DNA of 64,000 nucleotides, from NCBI GenBank assembly GCA_046297835.1, contig JBKBHI010000009.1, positions 1-64,000 on the forward strand, written 5' to 3'. The notes beneath the pieces were generated by a model. It was given only the letters and a program-made list of their open reading frames with translations, ran no database searches and was not told the origin of the DNA. A program made the position numbers and the translations under genes. Each line of letters starts with the position of its first letter. The stretch's first letter is position 1. Source of the stretch: CAMAVH01 sp046297835. GTDB taxonomy: Bacteria; Pseudomonadota; Alphaproteobacteria; SMXQ01. Below, piece by piece: positions 43,737 to 52,183 of this stretch.

Positions 43737-44362
43737 CAGGCGTTTCTCCGTTCGCCGCGCTGGGCGGCGAGGCGCGGCAGCAGCCGCGCCAGACGCGCTA
43801 AGGTGTCGCGGCGGTTCAATCCGGTCGGCAGCACGTGATCGGCGCGGCGGCGCTTTTCCGCGTCCGGCAACTGCGCCGCGCGCACCGCAGCGAGCTTGGA
43901 TCTGTCCATGCCGGGGCGGCGCAGCACCCGCGCGGTCTGCACCATCTGCGGCGCGCTGACCACTAGCACGGCATCGACGCGGCCCGCCGAACCGCTTTCC
44001 AGCAGCAGCGGGATGTCGAGCGCGGCCAAGGGTTTGCGGGCCGCGCGCGCGGCTTTGAGAAAGCGCGCTTCGGCCGCGCGCACGCGCGGATGCAGAATCG
44101 ATTCGAGCCGGCGCAAATTCCTGCGTTCGGGATCGCGCTTCTTGTCGAACACCAGCTTGGCGAGCGCTTGGCGGTCGAGCCGGCCGTTCGTCACCATGCC
44201 AGGAAACGCGCGCGAGATGGCGTGCAGCGCCGCGCCGCCCGGGGCGGTCAGGCGATGCACTTCCTCGTCGGCGGAAAAGACCGGCACGCCGCGCGCGCGC
44301 AACATGCGTGCCGTCTCGCTTTTGCCCATGCCGATCGAGCCGGTGAGGCCGATCACGCGCAT
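43736..44362 (-). CDS. coaE: Dephospho-CoA kinase
   Basis: Last step of coenzyme A synthesis, phosphorylating dephospho-CoA. It is 208 aa. The P-loop is GSIGMGKS (residues 8-15). The conserved DEEVHRL stretch, LESILHPRVR, and DIPLLLESG follow. It lies 13 bp after aroE and overlaps dnaQ by one base. Confidence 0.97.
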   Translation of the reverse strand: MRVIGLTGSIGMGKSETARMLRARGVPVFSADEEVHRLTAPGGAALHAISRAFPGMVTNGRLDRQALAKLVFDKKRDPERRNLRRLESILHPRVRAAEARFLKAARAARKPLAALDIPLLLESGSAGRVDAVLVVSAPQMVQTARVLRRPGMDRSKLAAVRAAQLPDAEKRRRADHVLPTGLNRRDTLARLARLLPRLAAQRGERRNA

Positions 44363-44375
44363 CGGGTTTTCCTCA

Positions 44376-45221
44376 TCACAGGCCTTCGGCGAGGAAGGCG
44401 CGCAAGCTCGGCGTGATTTCCGGCTCGCGGCCGAACCAGGCGGCGAAACCGGGCCGCGCCTGATGGATCAGCATGCCGAGACCATCGACGCCGACGAGGC
44501 CGCGCGCGCGCGCCGCCGCCAGCAAGGACGTTTCCAGGGGCGCATAGACGCAATCGAACACGACGGCGTCTTTCGGCAAGGCGGCAAGGTCGAGATCGAG
44601 CGGCGGCTGGCTGCGCATGCCTTGCGTCGTGGTATTGACTGCGAGGGCCGCACCGTCGAGCGCCGCGCCGCGCGCCAGCCAGGGCGTCACTTTGAGACGC
44701 GGATCGGCGAGCGCCAAGGCCAAAGCCTCGGCGCGCTCGCGCGTGCGGTTGACTAGACGCACTTCGGGAACGCCGGCGTCGAGCAGCGCCACCGCGATAG
44801 CGCGCGCCGCGCCGCCAGCGCCGAACAGCACAGCCGGCGCGCGCTCGGCCCGCCAATCCGGCGCGGCTTCGACGAGATGGACGAGAAAACCGAGTCCGTC
44901 CGTATTCATGCCTTCGAGCGCGCCGTCGTCGCGGACGATGACCGTATTGACCGCGCCGATGCGCCGGGCATGATCGTCAGCGATATCGACCGCCGCGAGC
45001 GCGGCTTCTTTGTGCGGCACCGTGACGTTGACGCCGCGAAAGCCCATCAACGGCAAGGTGCGCAGAACTTGCGGGAATTGCTCGGGCGCGACCGCGAGCG
45101 GCACGTATGCGCCGTCGATGCCGTAATGTTCGAGCCACCAGCCGTGCAGGCGCGGCGAGCGCGAATGGCCGACCGGCCAGCCGATCACGCCGGCGAGTTT
45201 CGCTTGGCCAGTGAGGATCAT
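44376..45221 (-). CDS. aroE: Shikimate dehydrogenase
   Basis: NADPH-dependent reduction of 3-dehydroshikimate in aromatic amino acid synthesis. It is 281 aa. Substrate site GHSRSPRLHGWW, catalytic K71 (NVTVPHKEAA) and D108 (GMNTDGLG). The NADP loop is FGAGGAARAI with NRTRERAE next. ATG 45221 overlaps the maf stop (ATGA). Confidence 0.97.
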   Translation of the reverse strand: MILTGQAKLAGVIGWPVGHSRSPRLHGWWLEHYGIDGAYVPLAVAPEQFPQVLRTLPLMGFRGVNVTVPHKEAALAAVDIADDHARRIGAVNTVIVRDDGALEGMNTDGLGFLVHLVEAAPDWRAERAPAVLFGAGGAARAIAVALLDAGVPEVRLVNRTRERAEALALALADPRLKVTPWLARGAALDGAALAVNTTTQGMRSQPPLDLDLAALPKDAVVFDCVYAPLETSLLAAARARGLVGVDGLGMLIHQARPGFAAWFGREPEITPSLRAFLAEGL

Positions 45222-45832
45222 GGTTTGACGACCCCGTGATTGCGCAGGAAATCCAAGAGCGGCAAGAGCGGCATCCCGAGAATGGTGAAATAATCGCCTT
45301 CGACGCGCGTGAACAATTGCGCGCCGAAACCCTCCAATTGATAAGCGCCGACCGAACCGAGGATGGCGTCGCCGGCGGCATCGAGATAGCCGTCGAGAAA
45401 ACCTTCGGTGAAGGGGCGCACGGTGAGCTGGGCACGGCCGATATGGTGCCACAGCCGCTCGCCGCCGCGCAGCACGACAGCGGCGCTGATCAGCATATGT
45501 GTCTTGCCGCGCAAGCTGAGCAATTGCTCGCGCGCCGCCTTGCGGTCGGGCGGTTTGTCGAACCAGCGCTCACCGCAGACCAGCACTTGATCGGAACCGA
45601 CGACGAGAGATTCCGCATGGCGGCGGCCGACCTGGCGCGCCTTCATCTCGGCAAGCGCCACGGCAAGATCGTCGGCGCTGGCGCCTTCGGCGCGCATGGC
45701 GCGTTTGATTTCGTCTTCGTCGACGGCCGATGCATCCTGGACGAAGGGCACGCCACCGCGCGTCAGCATGGCGGCGCGGGCCGCGCTGGCGGAGGCGAGG
45801 ACGAGAGGCGGAACCGGAACGGGCGCAGGCAT
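45218..45832 (-). CDS. Maf family nucleotide pyrophosphatase
   Basis: 204 aa Maf/Ham1-fold nucleotide pyrophosphatase, expected to hydrolyse dTTP/UTP or modified nucleotides. LVLASASAARAAML at the N-terminus is the family substrate loop (S-x-S-x-x-R). VVGSDQVLVCGERWFDKP and VGAYQLEGFGAQLFTRVEGD carry conserved acidic residues. ATG 45832 gives the standard start. It is the first gene of maf-aroE-coaE-dnaQ and faces hemE across the putative origin. Confidence 0.93.
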   Translation of the reverse strand: MPAPVPVPPLVLASASAARAAMLTRGGVPFVQDASAVDEDEIKRAMRAEGASADDLAVALAEMKARQVGRRHAESLVVGSDQVLVCGERWFDKPPDRKAAREQLLSLRGKTHMLISAAVVLRGGERLWHHIGRAQLTVRPFTEGFLDGYLDAAGDAILGSVGAYQLEGFGAQLFTRVEGDYFTILGMPLLPLLDFLRNHGVVKP

Positions 45833-46306
45833 GGCACCGTTATAAGCGGCGGCGGTTCGGCAGGGTAGAGGCTTGCCGCACCGGACGGGCAAGAGTTTTG
45901 CGGACAAGCATGAGGATGGATCGTGCCGACCTGGGCATAAGTGGCGAGTTGCGCACAGGCACGCCAAGTTCATGCCCGACTCGCTCAGCGCCATACGCGA
46001 AGCGGGCGCGCGGGACGAACTTGTCCGCCTCTGTGAATCGGCGGCATAACCGGCGCGCGCAGGGGCTAAAACGGTTTATCCCCGTTATTCTCGTCCCCGC
46101 TTTCCCGCCAGGAAAACGGGAGCGCAACAGCTTTTGTCCGCGCCTTTTCCCCACCGAGCGATCCATTTCACCAGGAGTCCGCGTAAGCTCTGAACAAATC
46201 TCCGCCGAGCCACAATCCCCGGTTTCCACAGGACCAACTACTACTACAACCTTTTAAGATTCTTAGATTGTAGTAGAACCGCACGGCGACAACGAGCGAG
46301 CCCGCC
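45833..46306. other. Putative chromosome replication origin (oriC) region
   Basis: 474 bp without a gene, flanked by divergent maf (left) and hemE (right). hemE flanks the origin in Caulobacter and Rickettsia. DnaA-box-like 9-mers (consensus TTWTNCACA) are 46222-46230 (8/9), 46145-46153 (8/9), 45932-45940 on the minus strand (8/9) and 46076-46084 (7/9). The right end is AT-rich with a 9-bp inverted repeat and a DnaA-trio-like repeat. Genes point away on both sides for several kilobases. No perfect 9/9 box is present, which lowers confidence. Confidence 0.6.
46222..46276 (+). other. Putative DNA-unwinding element with DnaA-trio-like repeat
   Basis: GTTTCCACA (46222-46230) is followed 8 bp on by TAC-TAC-TAC, which on the other strand reads 3'-GAT-5' three times, the DnaA-trio pattern. 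An AT-rich 18-nt segment (46250-46267) lies between inverted arms CTACTACAA (46241-46249) and TTGTAGTAG (46268-46276). Confidence 0.5.
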
Positions 46307-47380
46307 TTGACCGAATCCGTGAAAACGCCAGATGCCGAGACGCCGAACCAGAAACGGTTTTTGCGCGCGTTGCGCCGCGAGGTGGTGGACCGCCCGCCGT
46401 TCTGGTTCATGCGCCAGGCTGGCCGCTATCTGCCGGAATATCAGGCAATCCGCGGTCGCGCGCCAAACTTCCTGAAATTCTGCTACGACCCGGCGATGGC
46501 GACCGAAGTGACATTGCAGCCGGTGCAGCGCTTCGGCATGGATGCGGCGATCATCTTTTCCGACATCCTCGTGATCCCCGACGCGCTCGGCCAGCAAGTC
46601 GCCTTCGAGCCGGGCCGCGGGCCGGTGCTCGAACCGATCGCTGAAGCGAAGGACTTGCCGCCGTTCGACGCGGACAAGCTGCGCGCTTACCTCGAACCCG
46701 TCTACGAAGCCTTGCGCCAGACCAAGGCCGCTTTGCCGCCCGATGTGGCGCTGATCGGTTTCGCCGGCGCGCCCTGGACCATCGCCGCTTACATGATCGA
46801 AGGCGGCTCGTCGCGCGATTTCGAGAAGCTCAAAGCCTTCGCTTACGGTCGGCCCGCCAGTTTCGCGGCGATCATCGACATGCTGGTCGAGGCCATCGCC
46901 GCGCATCTGATCGCGCAAGTGGAAGCCGGCGCTGAAGCGCTGCAATTGTTCGACAGCTGGGCCGGCGTGCTGCCGGAAACGCAATTTCAGCGCTGGTGCG
47001 TCGCGCCAGCGGCGATGATCGTGCGCAAAGTGAAGGCGGCGCATCCCGACGTGCCGATCATCGGCTTTCCCAACCGCGCCGGCGCGCTCTACGGGCTCTA
47101 TGCGACCGAGAGCGGCGTCGACGGTCTATCGCTCGACGCCACTATGCCGCTCGATTGGGCGGCCGGCAGTTTGCAGCCTCGCGTGACGTTGCAGGGCAAT
47201 CTCGATCCGATGATGTTGGTGACTGGCGGCGAGGCGATGAAAACCGAGGCGCGCCGCATCCTCGCCGCGCTCGGCAAAGGGCCGTTCATCTTCAATCTCG
47301 GCCATGGCGTGCCGCAAATCACGCCGCCGGCCCATGTCGCCGAATTGTCGGCGTTGCTGCAGAATTGGCAGCCGCAATGA
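46307..47380 (+). CDS. hemE: Uroporphyrinogen decarboxylase
   Basis: Decarboxylates the four acetates of uroporphyrinogen III to coproporphyrinogen III in haem synthesis. It is 357 aa from TTG 46307; a GTG four codons on is another possible start. Family signatures are PPFWFMRQAGRYLPEYQAIR with the active-site Arg, IIFSDILVIPDALGQ, GFAGAPWTIAAYMIEG and LGHGVPQITPP at the end. It is the first gene of hemE-hemH-hemJ, immediately right of the putative origin. Confidence 0.97.
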   Translation: MTESVKTPDAETPNQKRFLRALRREVVDRPPFWFMRQAGRYLPEYQAIRGRAPNFLKFCYDPAMATEVTLQPVQRFGMDAAIIFSDILVIPDALGQQVAFEPGRGPVLEPIAEAKDLPPFDADKLRAYLEPVYEALRQTKAALPPDVALIGFAGAPWTIAAYMIEGGSSRDFEKLKAFAYGRPASFAAIIDMLVEAIAAHLIAQVEAGAEALQLFDSWAGVLPETQFQRWCVAPAAMIVRKVKAAHPDVPIIGFPNRAGALYGLYATESGVDGLSLDATMPLDWAAGSLQPRVTLQGNLDPMMLVTGGEAMKTEARRILAALGKGPFIFNLGHGVPQITPPAHVAELSALLQNWQPQ

Positions 47381-47393
47381 GCCAGGCAGGCCG

Positions 47394-48341
47394 ATGAAAA
47401 CCGCTGTCGTGCTGTTCAACCTCGGCGGGCCGGACAGCCTGGACGCGGTGCGGCCGTTCCTGCGCAACCTATTTTCCGATCCGGCGATCATCTCCTTGCC
47501 CAATCCGTTGCGCTGGTTGATCGCCTGGCTGATCTCGTCGCGCCGGACCAAAACCGCGCAAGCGATCTATGCGAGGATCGGCGGCAAATCGCCTTTGCGC
47601 GAATTGACCGAGGCGCAAGCGCGCGCTTTGGAAACGCAGCTGGGCGGCGATCATCGCGTGTTCGTCGCCATGCGCTATTGGCATCCGTTCGCGGACGAGG
47701 CGGCCCAAGCGGTGAAAGCTTACGAACCGGACCGGATCGTTTTGCTGCCGCTCTATCCGCAATTTTCGCGCACCACGACCGGCTCGTCGTTCAAGGATTG
47801 GCGGCGCGCGGCGATGGAGATCGGCATCTCGGCGCCGACTGCCGAGGTGCGCGACTATCCCGATCATCCGGCCTATGTGGCGGCGCTGGCGGCACAGTTG
47901 CGCGCCGCTTTGACCGAGGCGAAAGGCCAAGGCCCGTTCCGGTTGCTGTTTTCGGCCCATGGCTTGCCGAAAAAAGTGATCGATGCCGGCGATCCCTATC
48001 AGGCGCAGATCGAGCGCACGGCAGCGGCGGTCGTCGCCGCGCTGGGAATCGATGCCGAAGGTCTCGATTGGCGCGTCTGCTACCAGAGCCGCGTCGGGCC
48101 GCTCGAATGGATCGGGCCGCCGACCGATGACGAGATCAAGCGCGCCGGCGAGGAAAAGCGCGGCCTCGTCGTCCTGCCCATCGCCTTCGTGTCGGAACAT
48201 TCGGAAACTTTGGTCGAGCTCGATATCGAATATCGCGAGCTGGCGGACCATGCCGGCGTGCCGTTCTATATCCGCGTGCCGGCGCTCGGCACCGATGACG
48301 GCTTCATCGCCGCGTTGGCCGATTTGGTCGGGCGAGCCTGA
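47394..48341 (+). CDS. hemH: Ferrochelatase
   Basis: Inserts Fe(II) into protoporphyrin IX. It is 315 aa. Conserved features are VVLFNLGGPDSLDAVRPFL, MRYWHP, LPLYPQFSRTTTGS, the metal-site His in FSAHGLPKK and the Glu in FVSEHSETLVELD. ATG 47394 lies 13 bp after hemE. No Cys-rich C-terminal Fe-S motif is obvious. Confidence 0.97.
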   Translation: MKTAVVLFNLGGPDSLDAVRPFLRNLFSDPAIISLPNPLRWLIAWLISSRRTKTAQAIYARIGGKSPLRELTEAQARALETQLGGDHRVFVAMRYWHPFADEAAQAVKAYEPDRIVLLPLYPQFSRTTTGSSFKDWRRAAMEIGISAPTAEVRDYPDHPAYVAALAAQLRAALTEAKGQGPFRLLFSAHGLPKKVIDAGDPYQAQIERTAAAVVAALGIDAEGLDWRVCYQSRVGPLEWIGPPTDDEIKRAGEEKRGLVVLPIAFVSEHSETLVELDIEYRELADHAGVPFYIRVPALGTDDGFIAALADLVGRA

Positions 48342-48360
48342 GGCCGAGGGGGGAGACGCG

Positions 48361-48810
48361 ATGGATTTTCTCGCCGGCTGGGCGCTATGGATCAAGGCGC
48401 TGCACGTCATCTCGGTGATCGCCTGGATGGCCGGAATGCTCTATCTGCCGCGTCTGTTCGTCTATCATTGCGCCGCCGCGCCCGGCTCGGAGGCCTCCGA
48501 AATGCTCAAGGTGATGGAGCGCCGGCTGCTCAAGGCCATCGTCAACCCGGCGATGATCGCCACGTTCCTGTTCGGCGGTCTGCTACTGGCGACACCCGGC
48601 CTTGTGGACTGGTCGTCGGGCTGGCTGTGGACCAAGCTCGCCCTGGTGTTTTTCGGCATGGGCGGCCTGCACGGCGCGTTTTCCCGCTGGCAGAGCGATT
48701 TCGCCGCGGATCGCAACCGCCATACCGCCAAGTTCTACCGGTTCGCCAACGAAGCGCCGACGCTGATCCTGATCGCCGTCGTCATCCTGGTGATCGTCAA
48801 GCCGTTCTAG
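48361..48810 (+). CDS. hemJ: Protoporphyrinogen oxidase HemJ
   Basis: 149 aa integral membrane protein of the HemJ (UPF0093) family, which oxidises protoporphyrinogen IX in bacteria without HemG or HemY. About four TM helices. Conserved His in KALHVISVIAWMAGMLYLPR and YH just after, plus WLWTKLALVFFGMGGLHG. GGGGGAGA precedes the ATG. It completes a compact hemE-hemH-hemJ operon covering three late haem-synthesis steps. Confidence 0.95.
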   Translation: MDFLAGWALWIKALHVISVIAWMAGMLYLPRLFVYHCAAAPGSEASEMLKVMERRLLKAIVNPAMIATFLFGGLLLATPGLVDWSSGWLWTKLALVFFGMGGLHGAFSRWQSDFAADRNRHTAKFYRFANEAPTLILIAVVILVIVKPF

Positions 48811-48864
48811 GGCGGGAACGCGGCCGGGCCGGGGCGACAGATCCGTGAAGCCTTTGGAATCCTT

Positions 48865-48893
48865 TTGACAGGGATCGCAGTCCTTGGCTTAAT
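48865..48893 (+). promoter_or_regulatory. Putative rho promoter
   Basis: Perfect -35 TTGACA (48865-48870), 17-bp spacer, CTTAAT (48888-48893). A start near 48900 would give a leader of about 185 nt before rho. Confidence 0.6.
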
Positions 48894-48910
48894 GACCGGC
48901 ATCCGCCTTG

Positions 48911-48980
48911 GCGAGTCTCCCTCGCCGCCAGCCTTCCCCGCCAGACTTCCTCAAGCCGTTTCCGATCCAAACCACCCCGG
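48911..48980 (+). promoter_or_regulatory. C-rich, G-poor leader of rho (possible rut site)
   Basis: By hand count this 70-nt stretch has 34 C and 13 G in a genome where they are normally balanced. C-over-G bubbles with little structure are the hallmark of Rho utilisation sites. E. coli rho is autoregulated by attenuation in its leader. Confidence 0.45.
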
Positions 48981-49084
48981 CGGTCCACGACAGGTGGCGG
49001 CCCTCCCGGCTAGGGACAGGGCAGAGGTTCGGAAAACTCCCCCCGTAGTTTTTCCCGCTCCAGCCCGCACGCCAGAACCCCATC

Positions 49085-50341
49085 ATGAATCTCCAAGAAC
49101 TGAAAAAGAAATCCCCTGCGGATCTCCTCGCCTATGCCGAGGAATTGAAGATCGAGAACGCGTCGAGCCTGCGCCGCCAGGACATGATGTTCGCGATCCT
49201 CAAGCAGCTGGCGGATAACGACAGCGCCATCTACGGCGATGGCGTGCTGGAAATCCTGCAGGACGGCTTCGGCTTCCTGCGCTCGCCAGAGGCGAACTAC
49301 CTGCCGGGCCCGGACGACATCTACGTCTCGCCCTCGCAAGTGCGTCGCTTCGGCTTGCGCGGCGGCGACACGGTGGAAGGCCAGATCCGGGCGCCGAAGG
49401 ACGGCGAACGCTACTTCGCGCTGCTCAAGGTCAACACGATCAATTTCGCGCCGCCCGACGAGGTGCGCCACCGCATCAACTTCGACAACCTGACGCCGCT
49501 CTATCCCAACGAGCGCCTGCATCTGGAAAGCAAAGCCGGCCAGATCAAGGACAACACGACCCGCGTCATCGACCTGATCGCGCCGCTCGGCAAGGGCCAG
49601 CGCGCGTTGATCGTCGCGCCGCCGCGCACCGGCAAGACCGTGATGCTGCAGAACATCGCGCACGCGATCTCGCAGAACCACCCCGAGGTCTATCTCATCG
49701 TCCTGCTGATCGACGAGCGCCCCGAGGAAGTGACCGACATGTCGCGGTCGGTGAAGGGCGAAGTCGTCAGCTCGACCTTCGACGAGCCGGCGACGCGCCA
49801 CGTGCAAGTCACCGAAATGGTGCTCGAGAAGGCCAAGCGCCTGGTCGAGCACAAGCGCGACGTCGTCATCCTGCTCGACTCCATCACGCGTCTCGCCCGC
49901 GCCTACAACACCGTCGTGCCGTCGTCGGGCAAGGTGCTGACCGGCGGCGTCGACGCCAACGCCCTGCAGCGCCCCAAGCGCTTCTTCGGCGCTGCGCGCA
50001 ACATCGAGGAAGGCGGCTCGCTGACCATCATCGCCACCGCGCTGATCGACACCGGCTCGCGCATGGACGAGGTGATCTTCGAAGAGTTCAAGGGCACCGG
50101 CAATTCCGAAATCATCCTCGACCGCAAGCTATCGGACAAGCGCACCTTCCCGGCCATCGACATCACCAAGTCGGGCACGCGCAAGGAAGAGCTGTTGGTC
50201 GACAAGGGCACGCTGGCCAAGATGTGGGTGCTGCGCCGCATCCTGATGCCGATGGGCGTCACCGACGCGATGGAGTTCCTGCTCGGCAAGCTCAAAGAGA
50301 CGAAGACCAATTCCAACTTCTTCGACTCGATGAACACCTAG
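49085..50341 (+). CDS. rho: Transcription termination factor Rho
   Basis: Hexameric RNA helicase that terminates transcription. It is 418 aa, standard length without the large N-terminal insertions of some phyla. N-terminal Rho_N (MNLQELKKKSPADLLAYAEE) and cold-shock-like RNA-binding region (DGFGFLRSPEANYLPGPDDI). Walker A is PPRTGKT (179-185). The Q-loop and R-loop region (LDSITRLARAYN, SGKVLTGGVDANALQRPKRF) are intact. A Rho-independent terminator follows. Confidence 0.99.
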   Translation: MNLQELKKKSPADLLAYAEELKIENASSLRRQDMMFAILKQLADNDSAIYGDGVLEILQDGFGFLRSPEANYLPGPDDIYVSPSQVRRFGLRGGDTVEGQIRAPKDGERYFALLKVNTINFAPPDEVRHRINFDNLTPLYPNERLHLESKAGQIKDNTTRVIDLIAPLGKGQRALIVAPPRTGKTVMLQNIAHAISQNHPEVYLIVLLIDERPEEVTDMSRSVKGEVVSSTFDEPATRHVQVTEMVLEKAKRLVEHKRDVVILLDSITRLARAYNTVVPSSGKVLTGGVDANALQRPKRFFGAARNIEEGGSLTIIATALIDTGSRMDEVIFEEFKGTGNSEIILDRKLSDKRTFPAIDITKSGTRKEELLVDKGTLAKMWVLRRILMPMGVTDAMEFLLGKLKETKTNSNFFDSMNT

Positions 50342-50360
50342 CCGCAGCGGCAGAGAATCG

Positions 50361-50394
50361 AAAAGGGCGCTCCCGCAAGGCAGCGCCCTTTTTG
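50361..50394 (+). terminator. Rho-independent terminator after rho
   Basis: Stem AAAGGGCGCT (50362-50371) / AGCGCCCTTT (50382-50391) with a 10-nt loop and a T-run, 21 bp after the rho stop. Confidence 0.88.
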
Positions 50395-50408
50395 TTATCG
50401 ATGGCGTA

Positions 50409-50603
50409 TCAAGCGCGCGGGCAGCTACTGATGCCGAATATCGAATAGAGCGGGCAGAAGCGGAATAACGCCGTGGCCAACGGGATGAGGCCGATCAGCC
50501 CAAACCAACGCGCTTCGCCGGGATACCAAAAAATTGCCGACAGAATGACGAGGCCGACGATAAAACGCAGGATGCGGTCGATGCCGCCGACATTCGAGTT
50601 CAT
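50409..50603 (-). CDS. DUF2892 small membrane protein
   Basis: 64 aa from ATG 50603 (a GTG two codons upstream is possible). NVGGIDRILRFIVGLVILSA and GLIGLIPLATALFRFCPLYS-like sequence is the DUF2892 (YgaP-type inner-membrane) pattern, with two TM helices near 12-30 and 35-50. The motif FCPLY...GISSC carries two Cys. Often linked to rhodanese or sulfur handling, but no such partner is next to it here. GAAAGG lies upstream. Confidence 0.88.
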   Translation of the reverse strand: MNSNVGGIDRILRFIVGLVILSAIFWYPGEARWFGLIGLIPLATALFRFCPLYSIFGISSCPRA

Positions 50604-50690
50604 GGTCACGCGCCTTTCGAGAAGGGTTTGCCGGATCGTCGATCAGGCTAGCCCCGTCCTTTGGGTCGCGCTTTGACGCATATCAAGCCG

Positions 50691-51668
50691 TCATGACGGC
50701 AAAATCACCGTGCTGCCGGTCGTCTTGCGCGCCGCCAAATCGATCTGCGCCTGGGCGACGTCTTTCAGCGCGTAGGTCTGGCCGATCTTGATCCGCACAT
50801 GCTCGTGCTTCACCACGTCGAACAGTTCGGCGGCGTTGGCGAGCAACTCGGCGCGGGTGATGTTGTAGCTGTAGAGCGTCGGGCGGGTGAGGAACAGCGA
50901 GCCCTTCTGGCTGAGAATCTGCAAATCGACCGGATCGACCTTGCCGGACGCGTTGCCGAAGCTGACCATCAGGCCGCGCGGACGCAGGCAGTCGAGCGAG
51001 CGCTCGAAGGTGTCCTTGCCGATCGAATCGTAGACCACCGGCAGCAGTTCGCCCTTGGTGATCTGCTTCACGCGCTGGACGTAATCTTCCTTGGTATAGA
51101 CGATCGGATGGTCGCAGCCGTTTTCGGCCGCGAGCTTGGCCTTCTCGTCGCTACCGACCGTCCCGATCACGGTCGCGCCGAGATGCTTGGCCCATTGGCA
51201 CATGATGAGGCCGACGCCGCCGGCGGCGGCGTGGACCAGGACCGTGTCGCCCTTCTGCACGCGATAGGTCAGGCGCAGCAGATATTGCGCGGTCAGGCCC
51301 TGCAAGGTCATGGCCGCTGCCTGCTTGTCGGTGATGCCGTGCGGGATCTTGACCAACCGGTCGGCCGGCATGGTGCGCGCTTGCGCATAGCCGCCGAAGC
51401 CGCCGCCGTAGCAGACGCGGTCGCCGACCTTGAACTCGGTCACGCCGTCGCCAACCGCTTCGATCTCGCCGGCCGCCTCGCAGCCGAGCGTGACCGGGAA
51501 TTGCGGCACCTTGTAGACGCCGGTGCGGTAGTAGATGTCGATGAAATTGAGGCCGATGGCGGTCTGCTTGAGCCGCACCTGTCCGGCGCCGGGCGCGTCG
51601 TCGGCGACGTCTTCGTAGCGCAGGGCCTCGGGCCCGCCGTAATTGTGGATGCGAACGGCTTTGGTCAT
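50691..51668 (-). CDS. Quinone oxidoreductase (zinc-free MDR family)
   Basis: 325 aa NADPH:quinone reductase-like medium-chain dehydrogenase. N-terminal IHNYGGPEALRYEDV and GLNFIDIYYRTGVY are typical of QorA. The Rossmann motif is VHAAAGGVGLIMCQWAKHLG. No catalytic or structural zinc ligands are evident. ATG 51668 begins MTKAVRIHNYG; the frame is open further upstream without family sequence. It is 20 bp downstream of ogt. Confidence 0.94.
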   Translation of the reverse strand: MTKAVRIHNYGGPEALRYEDVADDAPGAGQVRLKQTAIGLNFIDIYYRTGVYKVPQFPVTLGCEAAGEIEAVGDGVTEFKVGDRVCYGGGFGGYAQARTMPADRLVKIPHGITDKQAAAMTLQGLTAQYLLRLTYRVQKGDTVLVHAAAGGVGLIMCQWAKHLGATVIGTVGSDEKAKLAAENGCDHPIVYTKEDYVQRVKQITKGELLPVVYDSIGKDTFERSLDCLRPRGLMVSFGNASGKVDPVDLQILSQKGSLFLTRPTLYSYNITRAELLANAAELFDVVKHEHVRIKIGQTYALKDVAQAQIDLAARKTTGSTVILPS

Positions 51669-51688
51669 GGCGGACTCGTCTGCTGGAG

Positions 51689-52183
51689 TTAAGCGCTCAA
51701 TTCGGGCGCGAGCGCGCCTTCGAGCTTGAGCAGGATGCGTTTCGTCTCGACGCCGCCGGCGCCGGAATAGCCGGTCAGCGATCCGTCGGCGGCGAGCACG
51801 CGGTGGCACGGCAGAATGATCGGAATCGGGTTGCGGCCGCAAGCGCCGCCGACGGCGCGCGCCGAGGAGCGCGTCGCCTTGGCGAGCGCGCCGTAAGTCA
51901 TGAGTTCGCCGTAGGGAATCTCGGCCATGCGCCGCCAGACGCGCTTTTGAAAGTCGGTGCCGGGCGGATCGAGCGGCAAGTCGAAGGCCGTCAGGCGGCC
52001 GGCGAAATAGGCGGCAAGCTGCTCGGCGGCGCGGCGCAGCAGCGGCGTCGGGCTCTGCGTGCCGTGCTTGCCCCAGTCGAGCGACACGAGGGCCCCGGCG
52101 CGTTCGGTCAGCGTCAGGGTGCCGATCGGGCTTTCGATCATGTGACGGAAATCGCCGGGCTGGCTGACGAAAGCCTCAACCAT
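51689..52183 (-). CDS. ogt: Methylated-DNA-protein cysteine methyltransferase
   Basis: 164 aa. Repairs O6-alkylguanine by irreversible transfer to C126 in LPCHRV. GTDFQKRVWRRMAEIPYGEL and TYGALAKATRSSARAVGGAC complete the DNA-binding HTH and Arg finger. No Ada N-terminal domain. The ATG at 52183 overlaps the DUF255 gene end by 8 bases; Met15 is an alternative start. Confidence 0.93.
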   Translation of the reverse strand: MVEAFVSQPGDFRHMIESPIGTLTLTERAGALVSLDWGKHGTQSPTPLLRRAAEQLAAYFAGRLTAFDLPLDPPGTDFQKRVWRRMAEIPYGELMTYGALAKATRSSARAVGGACGRNPIPIILPCHRVLAADGSLTGYSGAGGVETKRILLKLEGALAPELSA

